Notes: a model not told the origin generated them from the letters alone. A stretch of 64,000 bases of DNA from Rudanella lutea DSM 19387 (GCF_000383955.1 NZ_KB913013.1:601694-665693), one strand, 5' to 3'. Positions 34,129-44,249 are shown, counted from the stretch's first letter. A program made the numbers and translations.

Positions 34129-34213
34129 CATTCCTGATTAGGCACTATGTTGTCATAAAAACATTCGACGGTTGTAAGTTTCAGTCCAAAAAGAACAAAG
34201 CGATATATATAAG

Positions 34214-35566
34214 ATGAAAGCCGAAGCCTACACCATTTTTATAGTTGAAGATGACCCTTGGTACGGCGAGATTCTGGAATATCACCTGAGCCTGAACCCA
34301 GACCATAAACTGGTCCGCTTTACAACCGGACAGGACTGCCTCGACAACCTGGAGTTACGCCCCGACCTGTTTGTGCTTGATTTTTCGCTGCCCGACACCA
34401 CCGGTGACAAGCTGTTTGGAAAGATTCGGAACCTGATGCCCGGAGTTCCGGTCATTGTGATCAGTTCACAGGAAGACATTTCGGTGGCCATCAATCTCCT
34501 GAAAATGGGGGTTACCGATTATCTGGTGAAGGACGATACTACCAAGGACCTGCTCTGGAACAGTATCATCCGGATCCGGGAAAACCAGAGTCTCAAAAAA
34601 GAAGTTGAGCACCTGCGCGAAGAACTGGGGCAGAAGTTCTCGTTCAGTAAAACCCTTATTGGTCAGCACGAAAGCCTTAAAAAGGTATTTGCGCTGATGG
34701 AAAAAGCCATAAAAGTTAAAATTAATGTTTCGATCACGGGCGAGACGGGTACGGGCAAAGAGGTGGTGGCCAAGGCCATTCACTACAACAGCGACCGGAA
34801 AAGGAAAAACTTTGTTGCGGTCAATATGGCGGCCGTCCCCCGCGAACTGGTCGAGAGCGAACTGTTTGGCCACGAGAAAGGCGCTTTTACGGGTGCGCTG
34901 GTCCGCAAGATTGGTAAGTTTGAAGAAGCCAACGGCGGTACCATTTTCCTCGACGAGATTGCCGAGATGGACCTGAACATTCAGAGCAAGCTTTTGCGGG
35001 TGCTTCAGGAGCGCGAGGTGGTTCGAGTAGGGGGTCAGGAAAAAGTAAAGCTCGATATTCGGCTCATTGTAGCCACGCACAAGAATCTGGCGCAGGAAGT
35101 GAAAAAGGGTCTCTTTCGGGAAGACCTCTACTTTCGAATCATGGGCCTGCCGATTCACCTGCCTCCCCTGCGCGAACGCGGCAACGATGTACTTATTCTG
35201 GCCAAACACTTCATTGATGCCTTTACGAAAGAAAACCATCTGGAGCCTATTCAACTAACCAAAGGAGCAAAAGAGAAGCTTCTGCGCTACCCCTTCCCCG
35301 GCAATGTGCGGGAACTAAAAGCCGTGGTGGATTTGGCCGCGGTTATGTGCGAAAACAACGAGATCAGAGATAACGACATTATATTCAGCGAACTGCGGGA
35401 AGAAGAACTGTTTACAGGCGAACTCAAGACCCTTCGACAATACACCTGCGATATTGTCAAGTACTACCTGCGCAAAAACAACGATGACGTACTGGCTACC
35501 GCCCGGCAGCTCGACATTGGCAAAAGCACCATTTATAAAATGATTCAATCGGGCGAGATCACCTAA
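34214..35566 (+). CDS. Sigma-54-dependent response regulator (NtrC family)
   Basis: The 450-residue protein has three parts. Residues 1-125 are a receiver with Asp56 (FVLDFSL) as phospho-acceptor. Residues about 150-385 are an AAA+ sigma-54 activation domain with Walker A GETGTGKE (176-183), the sigma-54 contact loop GAFTGA (about 223-228) and Walker B GGTIFLDEI. A Fis-type helix-turn-helix at the C-terminus (VLATARQLDIGKSTIYKMI) binds enhancer DNA. It activates RNA polymerase carrying sigma-54 when phosphorylated. Divergent from the GT2 gene and followed by FIST and hybrid kinase genes, it is the likely activator of this region. Confidence 0.95.
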   Translation: MKAEAYTIFIVEDDPWYGEILEYHLSLNPDHKLVRFTTGQDCLDNLELRPDLFVLDFSLPDTTGDKLFGKIRNLMPGVPVIVISSQEDISVAINLLKMGVTDYLVKDDTTKDLLWNSIIRIRENQSLKKEVEHLREELGQKFSFSKTLIGQHESLKKVFALMEKAIKVKINVSITGETGTGKEVVAKAIHYNSDRKRKNFVAVNMAAVPRELVESELFGHEKGAFTGALVRKIGKFEEANGGTIFLDEIAEMDLNIQSKLLRVLQEREVVRVGGQEKVKLDIRLIVATHKNLAQEVKKGLFREDLYFRIMGLPIHLPPLRERGNDVLILAKHFIDAFTKENHLEPIQLTKGAKEKLLRYPFPGNVRELKAVVDLAAVMCENNEIRDNDIIFSELREEELFTGELKTLRQYTCDIVKYYLRKNNDDVLATARQLDIGKSTIYKMIQSGEIT

Positions 35567-35570
35567 AACT

Positions 35571-35607
35571 TTATCCGAAATTTGGATAATTTTCCTTTTT
35601 TCGGAAA
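35571..35607. promoter_or_regulatory. Tandem dyads before the FIST gene, site C
   Basis: TTATCC-N7-GGATAA (35571-35589) is followed at once by TTTCC-N7-GGAAA (35591-35607), the same core as sites A and B. The centres lie 19 bp apart. They sit just after the stop of the sigma-54 regulator and about 75-95 bp before a TGGCA element. Confidence 0.5.
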
Positions 35608-35671
35608 GAAGTCAAAAAAAATAAAAACATAAACCTTTAACTATCAATACATTAACTAACAGGTTAGCTAC

Positions 35672-35686
35672 TGGCACTATTTTTTT
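35672..35686 (+). promoter_or_regulatory. -24-like element TGGCAC before the FIST gene
   Basis: TGGCA matches the sigma-54 -24 block, but the -12 block reads TTTT rather than TTGC. The word GGCACTAT also occurs at 34141-34148 before the sigma-54 regulator gene. The start codon is 41 bases downstream. Confidence 0.25.
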
Positions 35687-35727
35687 ATCTAGTTTTTATC
35701 TTCATCCCATCTTAGCAGATCCGCTCT

Positions 35728-36867
35728 ATGCGCACGGCACTTGTTCAGTTGTCAGATAACACCTGGAGTCGACATCCCGTCAGCCAGTCACTACCTGATA
35801 CTGACGTTCAGTTATTCCTTTGCTTTGCAGCCGATTACATTCTTCGCTCCGAAACCATTTATGATCAGGTAAGAGCCCGATTCCCACACGCTCAGATTGC
35901 GTTGTGCAGTACCTCGGGCGAAATCTACCACGATACCGTTCAGGATGATTCGCTGGTAGGGCTGGCCGTTGCGTTCCGCGAGACCACGATTCAGACGGCT
36001 TCGGTCAATGTACGTCAGTACGCGTCGAGTTACGAAGCCGCGCAGGCACTGGTGCGTCAGTTACCGACCGAGGGCCTCACGTACTTGCTGATACTGTCGG
36101 ATGGGAGTCTGGTCAACGGAAGTGAACTGGCGCAGGGGCTCAATGTCGCTACAGATAACCTGCTCATTACAGGCGGCCTGGCGGGCGATGCCGCCAACTT
36201 TAAATCGACCCTGCTGGGGCTGAATACCCAACCTGCAGAAGGCAACATCATTGCCATTGGTTTTTACGGCGACAAGCTGATTGTCCGGCACGGGTCTGAA
36301 GGCGGGTGGGATACGTTTGGACTTGAAAAGGAGGTGACGCATTCGGAGAGTAATATCCTGCACGAAATTGATCACCAAAACGCCCTCGACCTGTATATGA
36401 AATACCTCGGCTCCGATGCCGACGACCTGCCAGCCTCTGCCCTGCTCTTCCCGTTGTCGGTGCTGATGCCGGGTGTCGAGCAACCTATTGTCCGGACAAT
36501 CCTGTCGGTCGATACGGAGCGGAAAACCATGACCTTTGCGGGCGATGTACCGGTCGGTTCGAAGGTCCGGTTTATGAAGGCCAACTTTGACCGCCTGACC
36601 TCGGCGGCCTCCACAGCCGCCCGGCAGTTGGTCGATCCGCTGCACCATCATCCGCACTTCTCGCTGCTCATCAGCTGCGTAGGGCGAAAGCTGGTCCTGG
36701 GCCCGCACATTGACGAAGAGGTAGAGGCTGTAAGCCAAACCTTGGGCAGCAACGTTCCCCTGATTGGATTTTATGCCAATGGCGAACTCTCCCCCTTTCC
36801 CAATGGTGGGGATTGCCAACTGCATAACCAGACCATGACCATCACATCGTTTTATGAATTACCATAA
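35728..36867 (+). CDS. FIST-domain signal-transduction protein
   Basis: The 379-residue soluble protein has FIST N and FIST C domains. The N part (about 1-215) includes ALCSTSGEIY, LILSDGSLVNGSEL and ITGGLAGDAANF; the C part (about 220-370) includes PLIGFYANGELSPF, the C-terminal signature. FIST domains are predicted to bind small ligands, perhaps amino acids, and often sit beside histidine kinases. The stop overlaps the start of the hybrid kinase by 14 bp, so sensor and kinase are made together and probably form a complex. Dyads (35571-35607) and a -24-like element lie upstream. Confidence 0.9.
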   Translation: MRTALVQLSDNTWSRHPVSQSLPDTDVQLFLCFAADYILRSETIYDQVRARFPHAQIALCSTSGEIYHDTVQDDSLVGLAVAFRETTIQTASVNVRQYASSYEAAQALVRQLPTEGLTYLLILSDGSLVNGSELAQGLNVATDNLLITGGLAGDAANFKSTLLGLNTQPAEGNIIAIGFYGDKLIVRHGSEGGWDTFGLEKEVTHSESNILHEIDHQNALDLYMKYLGSDADDLPASALLFPLSVLMPGVEQPIVRTILSVDTERKTMTFAGDVPVGSKVRFMKANFDRLTSAASTAARQLVDPLHHHPHFSLLISCVGRKLVLGPHIDEEVEAVSQTLGSNVPLIGFYANGELSPFPNGGDCQLHNQTMTITSFYELP

Positions 36868-39800
36868 AATGCTGGCCAAGCAGGTAAGCAAATACCTGCC
36901 CGACGACCTGCGGGATAACCCGGCTCTGGCAAAATTTCTCGACGTTGTTAATGAGTCATACAAAACCCTGAACCGCGATCGCGAACTGGCCGAGCGGGCC
37001 TTTAGCATCAGCGAGGAAGAATACGTGGAGCTCAACAACAAGCTCAAACACGAAATTACCGTCCGGAGGCAGTCGGTCGAACAGTTGCGGGAGGCCGTGA
37101 ACGCTATTTCGGAGGTCGAACTTCAACCCGACTCCGACGACCTGCTGACGATCGCCCGGCTACTATACCAGCAGGTAAGTAAGCGAAAAAGTGCCGAAGA
37201 GGTGTTTATCTCGCTCATTGCCAATATGCGCAGTGGGATTCTGCTCGAAGATGAAAACCGCAAAATTGTTTACTGCAATCAGGGTTTCTGCAACCTGTTC
37301 GGCATTCCGCTGAACCCTAGGCAAATGCCGGGTATCGACTGCAGCAACACCGCCGAACAAACCAAAGACCTCTTTCGAAACCCCGAGGAGTTTGTCCAGA
37401 ACATCAGCCTGATTCTGAAGAATAAGCAGCTGGTGACGGGGGAGATTCTGGAGCTGGCCAACGGTACTATTTTTCAGCGCGACTACATCCCGATCTACAT
37501 CGATGAACGCTACAAAGGGCACCTCTGGAGCTATACGGATATTACCGAGCGCAAAAAAGCACAGGACGCCCTTGAACAGAGCGAGTTGAAAAACCGCCTG
37601 ATCATGAACGGGGCCCTCGACGCTATTATCACCATCGACATGACGGGTGCCATTACATTCTGGAACCCGCAGGCCGAGAAAATTTTTGGCTGGCAGGCGC
37701 ACGAGGTTATTGGGACCCAACTCGCCGACCGGATTATCCCGGAGGTGCACCGGGCAGCGCATTCACAGGGGATGGCCCGCTACCATAATACCCACAAGGG
37801 TCCGGTACTGGGCAAACAAATGGAACTGGAGGCTGTAAACCGCAACGGTGAGCACTTCCCGATTGAGCTGTACATTATTCCGGTGCAGCAGGGCGACAAT
37901 GAGTTTTTCTGCTCGTTTATCCGCGACATTTCGGAACGCAAAAAGAATGAAGCACAGCTCGAAGGCCTGTCACTGGTGGCGAGTGCCAATAAAAACGGAA
38001 TTGTATTTGCCGATCTGAATGGCCGGATTACCTGGGCCAATGAAGGCCTAAGCCGAATTACCGGCTATTCAAACGCCGAAATCCTGGCCGAGCACCCGGC
38101 TTGCCTGTTGCGGGGGCCACTTACCGACCCTGTAGCGCTGAAGCGGTTGCAGAACCTGTTCAAGCTGGACGAGCCGTACACAGGTGAGTTGATTTTTTAC
38201 CGCAAAGACGGCTCTTGGTTCTGGGGCCGGGCGCACAGCCAGCCCGTTGTGGGAAAAGACGGAGCCATTTCGCACTATTTTGCGATGCTCGAAGACATTT
38301 CGGAGGAGAAAGTAGCCCAGCGGAAAGTGAAAGAATATGAGGAACGGCTCAAAATGGCGCTCACCAACGTGGGCGACAACTACTGGGAACATGATTTCCG
38401 AACCGGGGTCACTTCGTTTTCGAACCCCGACAATGCCATGCTCGGTTTTTCGATGGATGAGTACCCCGACCTGGCCAGTTTATGGTGGAGCCGCGTTCAT
38501 CCTGATGACCGGCATATTCTGCAGCAGAATGACGAGAATTACAAAAACGGGCGTATCAATAATCACCATTACGAGTATAGGATGATTCACCGGAATGGAT
38601 CGGTGCATTGGGTACTCGACCGGGGGGTAGTCACGGAGACATCCGACGATGGCAAACCCCTGAAAATTATTGGCACTCATGTTGACATCACCCGCCAGAA
38701 AAAACTGGAACTCGAACTGACGCAGGCCAAAGTGGCCGCCGAGGAATCGACGAAGGCGAAAGAGCTATTTCTGGCCAATATGAGCCACGAAATCCGCACA
38801 CCCATGAACGCGATCATGGGTATGGCGAACCAGCTCAACAAAACGGCGCTCAACTCCGAACAGCAGTTTTTTGTCAACACCATCCAGTCGGCTACCGACC
38901 ATCTGCTGATCATCATCAACGATATTCTGGATTTATCGAAGATTGAGGCCGGGCAGCTCTCCCTCGAAAAAATCGGTTTCGAGCCGAAACAGGTAGTTGG
39001 GCAGGTGATGCAGGTGCTGATGCACAAAGCCGAAGAAAAGGGGTTGGCGCTGGTCAACTCGTTCTGCGATGATCGGCTCTCGCCCGTACTGCTGGGCGAC
39101 CCCTACCGGCTCAATCAGATACTCATCAACCTCATTTCGAACGCGATTAAGTTCACGGAGAAAGGGAGCGTCGACATTAATTGCCGTGTTGTGAGCGACG
39201 ACGAGAGCCAGCAAACCATCCGCGTAACCGTGAAAGACACGGGCATTGGCATGGATCAATCGTTTGTCAAAAGCCTCTTCAAAAAGTTTCAGCAGGAAGA
39301 CGAGTCGGTTACCCGGCGCTTCGGCGGCACCGGCCTCGGCATGAGCATTTGCAAACATCTGGTTGAACTGATGGAGGGTACCATTGAGGTTGAAAGCCAG
39401 AAGGGCGTTGGCACGACGGTCTCGTTTATGGTGTCGTTTCAGAAAGGCACCGAAGAGCAGTTGCCTATTAAGGAACCCGGCTTCACCAACGTTGAGATTT
39501 TGGCGGGTAAGCGGATTCTGGTGGCCGACGATAACGAGATGAATCGGTTGGTGGCCTCTACGATCCTGCGTACCTACGGAGCCCTGATCGAAGAAGCGCA
39601 GAATGGCCAGGAGGCCCTCGAAAAGCTCAAAGAAAAGCCCGTAGATCTGGTTTTGATGGACGTGCAGATGCCCGTCATGGACGGTGTGGAGGCTACGCAG
39701 GCCATCCGGAAGCACATTAGCACGCAGCTGCCTGTAATTGCCCTGACGGCACTGGCGGTCAAAGGTGACAGTGAGAAGTTTATTGCCGCCGGCATGAGTG

Positions 39801-40240
39801 ACTATCTCTCCAAACCGTTTGAGGAATCCCAGTTACTCTCGGTTGTTGGTAAATGGATTGACAAACAAAAAGCGGTCCCCCAACACAACGAGGCCGACAT
39901 CCTACCGCTTTATAACCTCACGGCGCTGGAGACCATTGCACGCGGCAATGATGAGTTTGTGCACAAAATGATTGAACTGTTTATCCAGCACGTACCGGCT
40001 TCGGTCGCCGAAATCAAAGAGGCTTACGCCAACCGCGATTTTGAGCGGGTTGCCAAGACAGCCCATCGCATCAAGCCCTCGATCGATAATTTAGGAATCG
40101 ATTCGCTCAAGGAACCGATTCGGGAAATCGAAAAGAAAGCCACGGTCTATCAAACGACGGCACAGCTCGAAACTCTCCTCACCCGGCTCGACACGATCGT
40201 CAACCGGGTTGTAGTTCAGCTACAGGCACTGCAACAATAG
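36854..40240 (+). CDS. Multi-PAS hybrid histidine kinase with REC and Hpt domains
   Basis: The 1128-residue soluble kinase shows, in order: an N-terminal helical stretch (1-110), four PAS-type domains (about 117-235, 243-365, 369-490 and 495-615), HisKA with the phospho-accepting His645 (SHEIRTPMN), the ATP-binding domain with N box ([13 protein letters not shown]) and glycine boxes ([15 protein letters not shown]), a receiver with Asp936 ([11 protein letters not shown]) and an Hpt domain with His1071 (AHRIKPS). No membrane segments are seen, so it senses inside the cell, most likely through the FIST protein made from the overlapping gene. The Hpt could pass phosphate to the regulator at 34214 and receiver at 23592. 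Confidence 0.95.
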   Translation: MNYHKMLAKQVSKYLPDDLRDNPALAKFLDVVNESYKTLNRDRELAERAFSISEEEYVELNNKLKHEITVRRQSVEQLREAVNAISEVELQPDSDDLLTIARLLYQQVSKRKSAEEVFISLIANMRSGILLEDENRKIVYCNQGFCNLFGIPLNPRQMPGIDCSNTAEQTKDLFRNPEEFVQNISLILKNKQLVTGEILELANGTIFQRDYIPIYIDERYKGHLWSYTDITERKKAQDALEQSELKNRLIMNGALDAIITIDMTGAITFWNPQAEKIFGWQAHEVIGTQLADRIIPEVHRAAHSQGMARYHNTHKGPVLGKQMELEAVNRNGEHFPIELYIIPVQQGDNEFFCSFIRDISERKKNEAQLEGLSLVASANKNGIVFADLNGRITWANEGLSRITGYSNAEILAEHPACLLRGPLTDPVALKRLQNLFKLDEPYTGELIFYRKDGSWFWGRAHSQPVVGKDGAISHYFAMLEDISEEKVAQRKVKEYEERLKMALTNVGDNYWEHDFRTGVTSFSNPDNAMLGFSMDEYPDLASLWWSRVHPDDRHILQQNDENYKNGRINNHHYEYRMIHRNGSVHWVLDRGVVTETSDDGKPLKIIGTHVDITRQKKLELELTQAKVAAEESTKAKELFLANMSHEIRTPMNAIMGMANQLNKTALNSEQQFFVNTIQSATDHLLIIINDILDLSKIEAGQLSLEKIGFEPKQVVGQVMQVLMHKAEEKGLALVNSFCDDRLSPVLLGDPYRLNQILINLISNAIKFTEKGSVDINCRVVSDDESQQTIRVTVKDTGIGMDQSFVKSLFKKFQQEDESVTRRFGGTGLGMSICKHLVELMEGTIEVESQKGVGTTVSFMVSFQKGTEEQLPIKEPGFTNVEILAGKRILVADDNEMNRLVASTILRTYGALIEEAQNGQEALEKLKEKPVDLVLMDVQMPVMDGVEATQAIRKHISTQLPVIALTALAVKGDSEKFIAAGMSDYLSKPFEESQLLSVVGKWIDKQKAVPQHNEADILPLYNLTALETIARGNDEFVHKMIELFIQHVPASVAEIKEAYANRDFERVAKTAHRIKPSIDNLGIDSLKEPIREIEKKATVYQTTAQLETLLTRLDTIVNRVVVQLQALQQ

Positions 40241-40560
40241 GTTTACAGTCTACAGTTTAGAGTTTACAGTTGGGGTGGCTTGTGCTGGTACAGACCCGCT
40301 CACTCAATTTTTAGCCATCCGCACACGCTCGCAACCCCTTATGAGTGTACGGATACCCCTGTTAGTAGAAATCCCAGCCCGGACGCCCTGAACAAAATAA
40401 TCCCAGAATAGTATTATTCTTTTCTGCTCACCGACCCGCTTACGCCCCTGTAAGCAATCACGTCTGGGTTTTCTCTACCGTTCATCACAATATTTGTTAG
40501 CTGGTAAACCAAGTTGACGGGTTTGCCGTTAATAGGACGATTCTCATTTTCCCGCTGTTC
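40241..40560. other. 320-bp intergenic region
   Basis: It begins with a short repetitive stretch in which TTTACAG-type words recur (40240-40270), typical of degenerate intergenic repeats. The rest shows no gene. The promoter of the DUF5686 gene should lie here; AATATTTG at about 40490 is one mismatch from TAnnTTTG. No RNA gene was recognised. Confidence 0.4.
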
Positions 40561-43104
40561 ATGATTCCTTCGATACGATTTGTGATTTCTGGCCTTGTCT
40601 GGTTTTTACTCCTGTTGCCGGTAACACTGCAGGCGCAGGTTGTTTACACCATTACGGGCCAGGTAAAGGAGGCTGCCAATAATGCGGGCGTACCCTTTGC
40701 TTCGCTGTCCATCAAAGGCCGCACCGTGGGCACAACAGCCGACGCTGAGGGGCGTTTTCAGCTCAAGACCACCCAAATTGGCGATTCCCTTCTGGTAACC
40801 AGTCTGGGGTTCCGAACGAAGGCCGTGGCGCTCACCCGCGAACCTGTCCAGACGCTGACTATTGCGCTCGAATCCGCCGAAAACCGGCTTCAGGAGGTAC
40901 GCGTTTATGGCAAAGGGGGCGACCCTGCGTACAGGGTCCTCCGGGCGGCCCTTACCCGGCGCAATGAGTTCAACCCCGAACAACTGAGCGCCTTTCAGTA
41001 CGAAAGCTACACAAAGGTTGAAGCATATATCAACAACGTTGAAAAGAAGACCCGGACCAAACGCAATGGCGAAACGGTAGTCCGGCGCAAGGGGCCCATC
41101 GGCAAGGTGCTGAACCGGCTACCCGCTATCACCGACGAAAGTGGGCAACCGGCCGTTCCGGTCTTCATTACTGAAAATCACTCGGAATACTACCAGCGCA
41201 ACCAACCCGACCGAACGAAGGAAAAAATCCTGAAAACCCAGATCAAAGCCGTCGGGATTCAGGAAGGGGGTCTGCTTTCGCAATTTACCGGCGCTTCGTT
41301 TCAGCAGTACAACTTCTACCAGAACTACGTCCGGGTATTACGCAAAGACATCCCTTCGCCGTTGGGCGAAGCCTGGGAAGCCCTTTATAAAGTGCAGATG
41401 ATGGATACGGTCGCCGTGGGCGATCAGATCTGCTACGAAATCGACTTTGAACCCAAACGCGCCACTGATCTGGCATTTGTGGGTACGGCCTGGCTCGATA
41501 CCAACCGGCTGGGTCTGGTGCAGATTGAAACCCGCATTGACCGGCGCGCCAATATCAATTTCATCGACGAAATTAGGGTCGGGCAGGAGCTGGAAACCCT
41601 ACCCGGCGGGGCCCGCTTACCGGTGCGTACCGAAGTCCGTATCGACACCGACGAACTGACGCCCAACGCCCCCGGTGCGCTGGTCCGTTTTTTTGCCTCA
41701 GCCCGCAACATCGTAATCAACCAGCCGCAGCCGCTCTCGTTTTACAGCCCCTCGCTCGAACTGGCCGACGACTATCGCGATGTGCCCAAAGGGTACTGGC
41801 AGGCGGCCCGCCCCGACTCCATCTCGGCCGATGAACTACGGGCGTTTCGGGTAGTCGATTCGGTACGCAATGTGCCTATTGTGAAAGTTACCGGCGAGGC
41901 TATCCGGCTGTTTGCCAACGGGTACCAGCCCATCGGCAAGGTCAACGTCGACGTAGGCCCTCTGCTCTACACCTATGCCAACAACGATATCGAAGGCAAC
42001 CGGTTTCGGGTGGGTCTCCGTACAAACAGCTATTTCAGCCGCCGGTGGACCCTCAGCGGCTATCTGGCGTACGGCACCCGCGACGAACGTTTTAAATACG
42101 CTATCGGCGCTGATTATATTCTGAAGCGCAAACCCTGGACGGTAGTCGGTTTCCGACACTCATACGACCTAGAGCGACTGGGTGTTTCGTCGGAAAACAT
42201 TGGTACCAACTACCTGTTTCTGGCGTACTCCCGCTTTGGCATTATCCGGCGGCCTTACCTGCAGGAACAAAGCTCGGCTTACATCCGGCGGGAACTGGGC
42301 AAAGGGTTTACCCAGACTGTGACCCTTCGCGAACGCTCGTTTAACCCCCTGTTTCCGTTTGCGTACTACGCCAACCCCGATAATCCGGCCGACGAGAGTA
42401 TTCGCAGCCAGTTTCGGACGGCCGAGATGGTGTTCGAAACCCGGTTTGCCCCCGATGAGGTAGTGGTACAAAGCGACAATGAGCGGCTCAGTTTTGGGGC
42501 CACCCGTAAGCCCGAACTTACATTTCGGTACACACTCGGCCTGCACAACAGCTCGGCTTCGTATGTGCCCTACGGGCGGTTTCAGCTGGAGATGAAGCAC
42601 TCATTTCGAATGGGGGTGCTGGGCCGCACGAGCTACACGCTGGGGGCAGGCCTGATACCCTCGCGGGTGCCGTATCCGTTGCTGTTTATCCCACTTGGCA
42701 ACGAGACCTCTTTTTACGTATACAACGCGTACAACCTGATGAACTTCTTCGAGTTTGCGACCGATCGCTACGCATCGGCACACGTTGAGCACAACTTCGA
42801 GGGTTTATTTTTCAACCGGATTCCGGCCATTAAGCGGCTCAAATGGCGTACGTTAGTCACAGGTCGCATCATGGCAGGTGGCATTCGCCCCGAAAATGTG
42901 CGGCTGGTAGCCCCCGTCAACGATCTGGGTCAGCCGGTTACGGGTTTTCAATCGCTGGGCAAGGTGCCTTACATTGAACTGGGCTACGGTATCGACAATA
43001 TATTCAAGCTGTTCCGCGTCGATGCCACACACCGACTCACCTACCGCGACAACCCCGGCGTAACGCCCTTCGCCATCAAGGTATCAGCCTGGGTAGGACT
43101 TTGA
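40561..43104 (+). CDS. DUF5686 outer-membrane protein with carboxypeptidase-regulatory-like domain
   Basis: The 847-residue product has a signal peptide, a CarbopepD_reg-type beta domain at about 28-110 (ITGQVKEAANNAGVPFASLSIKG...), then a large DUF5686 region. That region includes AYRVLRAALTRRNEFNPEQLSAFQYESYTKVEAYINN and a C-terminal beta-barrel ending in ...FAIKVSAWVGL. Proteins of this type are widespread in Bacteroidota outer membranes, but their role is unknown. It is convergent with the BASS transporter gene; a large inverted repeat lies between them. Confidence 0.85.
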   Translation: MIPSIRFVISGLVWFLLLLPVTLQAQVVYTITGQVKEAANNAGVPFASLSIKGRTVGTTADAEGRFQLKTTQIGDSLLVTSLGFRTKAVALTREPVQTLTIALESAENRLQEVRVYGKGGDPAYRVLRAALTRRNEFNPEQLSAFQYESYTKVEAYINNVEKKTRTKRNGETVVRRKGPIGKVLNRLPAITDESGQPAVPVFITENHSEYYQRNQPDRTKEKILKTQIKAVGIQEGGLLSQFTGASFQQYNFYQNYVRVLRKDIPSPLGEAWEALYKVQMMDTVAVGDQICYEIDFEPKRATDLAFVGTAWLDTNRLGLVQIETRIDRRANINFIDEIRVGQELETLPGGARLPVRTEVRIDTDELTPNAPGALVRFFASARNIVINQPQPLSFYSPSLELADDYRDVPKGYWQAARPDSISADELRAFRVVDSVRNVPIVKVTGEAIRLFANGYQPIGKVNVDVGPLLYTYANNDIEGNRFRVGLRTNSYFSRRWTLSGYLAYGTRDERFKYAIGADYILKRKPWTVVGFRHSYDLERLGVSSENIGTNYLFLAYSRFGIIRRPYLQEQSSAYIRRELGKGFTQTVTLRERSFNPLFPFAYYANPDNPADESIRSQFRTAEMVFETRFAPDEVVVQSDNERLSFGATRKPELTFRYTLGLHNSSASYVPYGRFQLEMKHSFRMGVLGRTSYTLGAGLIPSRVPYPLLFIPLGNETSFYVYNAYNLMNFFEFATDRYASAHVEHNFEGLFFNRIPAIKRLKWRTLVTGRIMAGGIRPENVRLVAPVNDLGQPVTGFQSLGKVPYIELGYGIDNIFKLFRVDATHRLTYRDNPGVTPFAIKVSAWVGL

Positions 43105-43184
43105 CAACTAACAACGAGCAACGAACAGTGAACAACTGCCCTATCTGGTAGAAAACATATTGTTCGCTGCACGTTGTTAGTTGT
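43104..43184. terminator. Large imperfect inverted repeat between DUF5686 and BASS genes
   Basis: Arms 43104-43129 and 43159-43184 (26 bp each) are reverse complements with three mismatches, giving a long stem. It lies at the stop of the plus-strand gene and shortly past the stop of the minus-strand gene, so it may act as a two-way terminator. It is built from repeats of the words AACTAAC and GTTGTTAG. Confidence 0.65.
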
Positions 43185-43210
43185 TGGTTTTAGTTGTCAG
43201 TTGTTCATTG

Positions 43211-44185
43211 TTAGTTGTTAACTGGTCGTTGTTGGTTGTTAACTGGTCGTTGACTCCAATAGGTACCCAGCAACGAGCCTGTTGTGTTCATGATCGGGCC
43301 AAACAAAGCCGGAGCCAGTCCTACGGTAGCTACTTTACCCATTTGCACAGCCAGGCCCGATGCCAGTCCGGCATTTTGCAGCCCTACTTCAATCGCTATG
43401 GTCCGGCTACTTTGCTCGTTGAGGCCAAAAAGTCGGGCAGACCAGTAGCCGAGTGCAAAGCCCAGCAGATTGTGAATCAGTACGCACAAAGCCAAAGCCC
43501 AGCCTACATTGAGCAGGCTCTCCCGGCCGGCGGCCGTGATAATGGCTACAATAAGTACAATTCCACCCATCGAGATAAGCGGCATAACTCCGTTGATAAA
43601 CACGGTCGATTTCCGGAATACCCGGTTCAGCACCAAACCAACGGCAATCGGCAGAATAACCATCTGCACAATTTCCACCATCATTTTCCAGAACCCAATC
43701 TCGATAAACTGACCCGCCAACAGGGTCATCAGAGCAGGAGTCAGAAACGGGGCCAGCAACGTAGCCACTGTGGTCACGGTGATCGACAGGGGTACGTTGG
43801 CTTTGGCCACAAAGCTGATAACGTTAGAGGCCAACCCACTCGGCGAACAGCCAATCAACACAACACCAGCCGCAATTTCGGGCGGAAAACTAAAGCTGTT
43901 GGCCAGCACGAACCCCAGCGTTGGCATAATGGTGAACTGACACAACACCCCAATCAGCACAGCCTTCGGCTGCTTTACAACCCCCTCAAAATCAGCGAGC
44001 GACATGGTGGTACCCATACCTAGCATGATAATCTGCAACAGCGGAACAATCAGCTTTTTGAGTGGGAACCCACCGACTTCGGTAAAAAGTCCCGGAAACA
44101 GCAGGGCCAGCACAACGGCCACTCCAATCAGAAGTGTGTAAAGAAGATTACGATAAGAAGACGACGTACTCGTTTCGCCATGCAT
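43211..44185 (-). CDS. Bile acid:sodium symporter (BASS) family protein
   Basis: The 324-residue membrane protein has about nine or ten helices and BASS-family features: GMGTTMSLADF, the VVLIGCSPSGLASNVISFVAKANVPLS block containing the crossover motif, and IEVGLQNAGLASGLA. In bacteria these are sodium-coupled carriers for organic anions such as pantoate, sulfonates or bile acids. The last codons form an in-frame duplication, QRPVNN twice, encoded by a 21-bp tandem repeat that continues the intergenic repeat DNA. Substrate is unknown. Confidence 0.85.
   Translation of the reverse strand: MHGETSTSSSYRNLLYTLLIGVAVVLALLFPGLFTEVGGFPLKKLIVPLLQIIMLGMGTTMSLADFEGVVKQPKAVLIGVLCQFTIMPTLGFVLANSFSFPPEIAAGVVLIGCSPSGLASNVISFVAKANVPLSITVTTVATLLAPFLTPALMTLLAGQFIEIGFWKMMVEIVQMVILPIAVGLVLNRVFRKSTVFINGVMPLISMGGIVLIVAIITAAGRESLLNVGWALALCVLIHNLLGFALGYWSARLFGLNEQSSRTIAIEVGLQNAGLASGLAVQMGKVATVGLAPALFGPIMNTTGSLLGTYWSQRPVNNQQRPVNN
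43214..43252. repeat. 21-bp tandem repeat at the BASS gene end
   Basis: An 18-base word beginning GTTGTTAACTGGTCG occurs at 43214-43231 and again at 43235-43252, period 21. It encodes the two RPVNN units at the C-terminus of the transporter and merges with the GTTGTTAG-rich intergenic DNA. Confidence 0.6.
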
Positions 44186-44249
44186 AGGGTTGGAGGTCGG
44201 GCCAGGAGGGCGTTTAGGGGTTTTAGTTGAGGTAAGCCAGGATTAGGCG

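Noticed and set aside
35571-35607. Dyads as a terminator for the sigma-54 regulator gene
   Set aside because: Arms are short (5-6 bp) with 7-nt centres and AT-rich, too weak for an intrinsic terminator; the match to the dyads at 23467 and 34108 favours protein-binding sites.
43181-44023. Plus-strand open frame of 280 codons over the BASS gene
   Set aside because: The protein is polar, full of Gln/Arg/His and Ser, and is the antisense shadow of a clear transporter.
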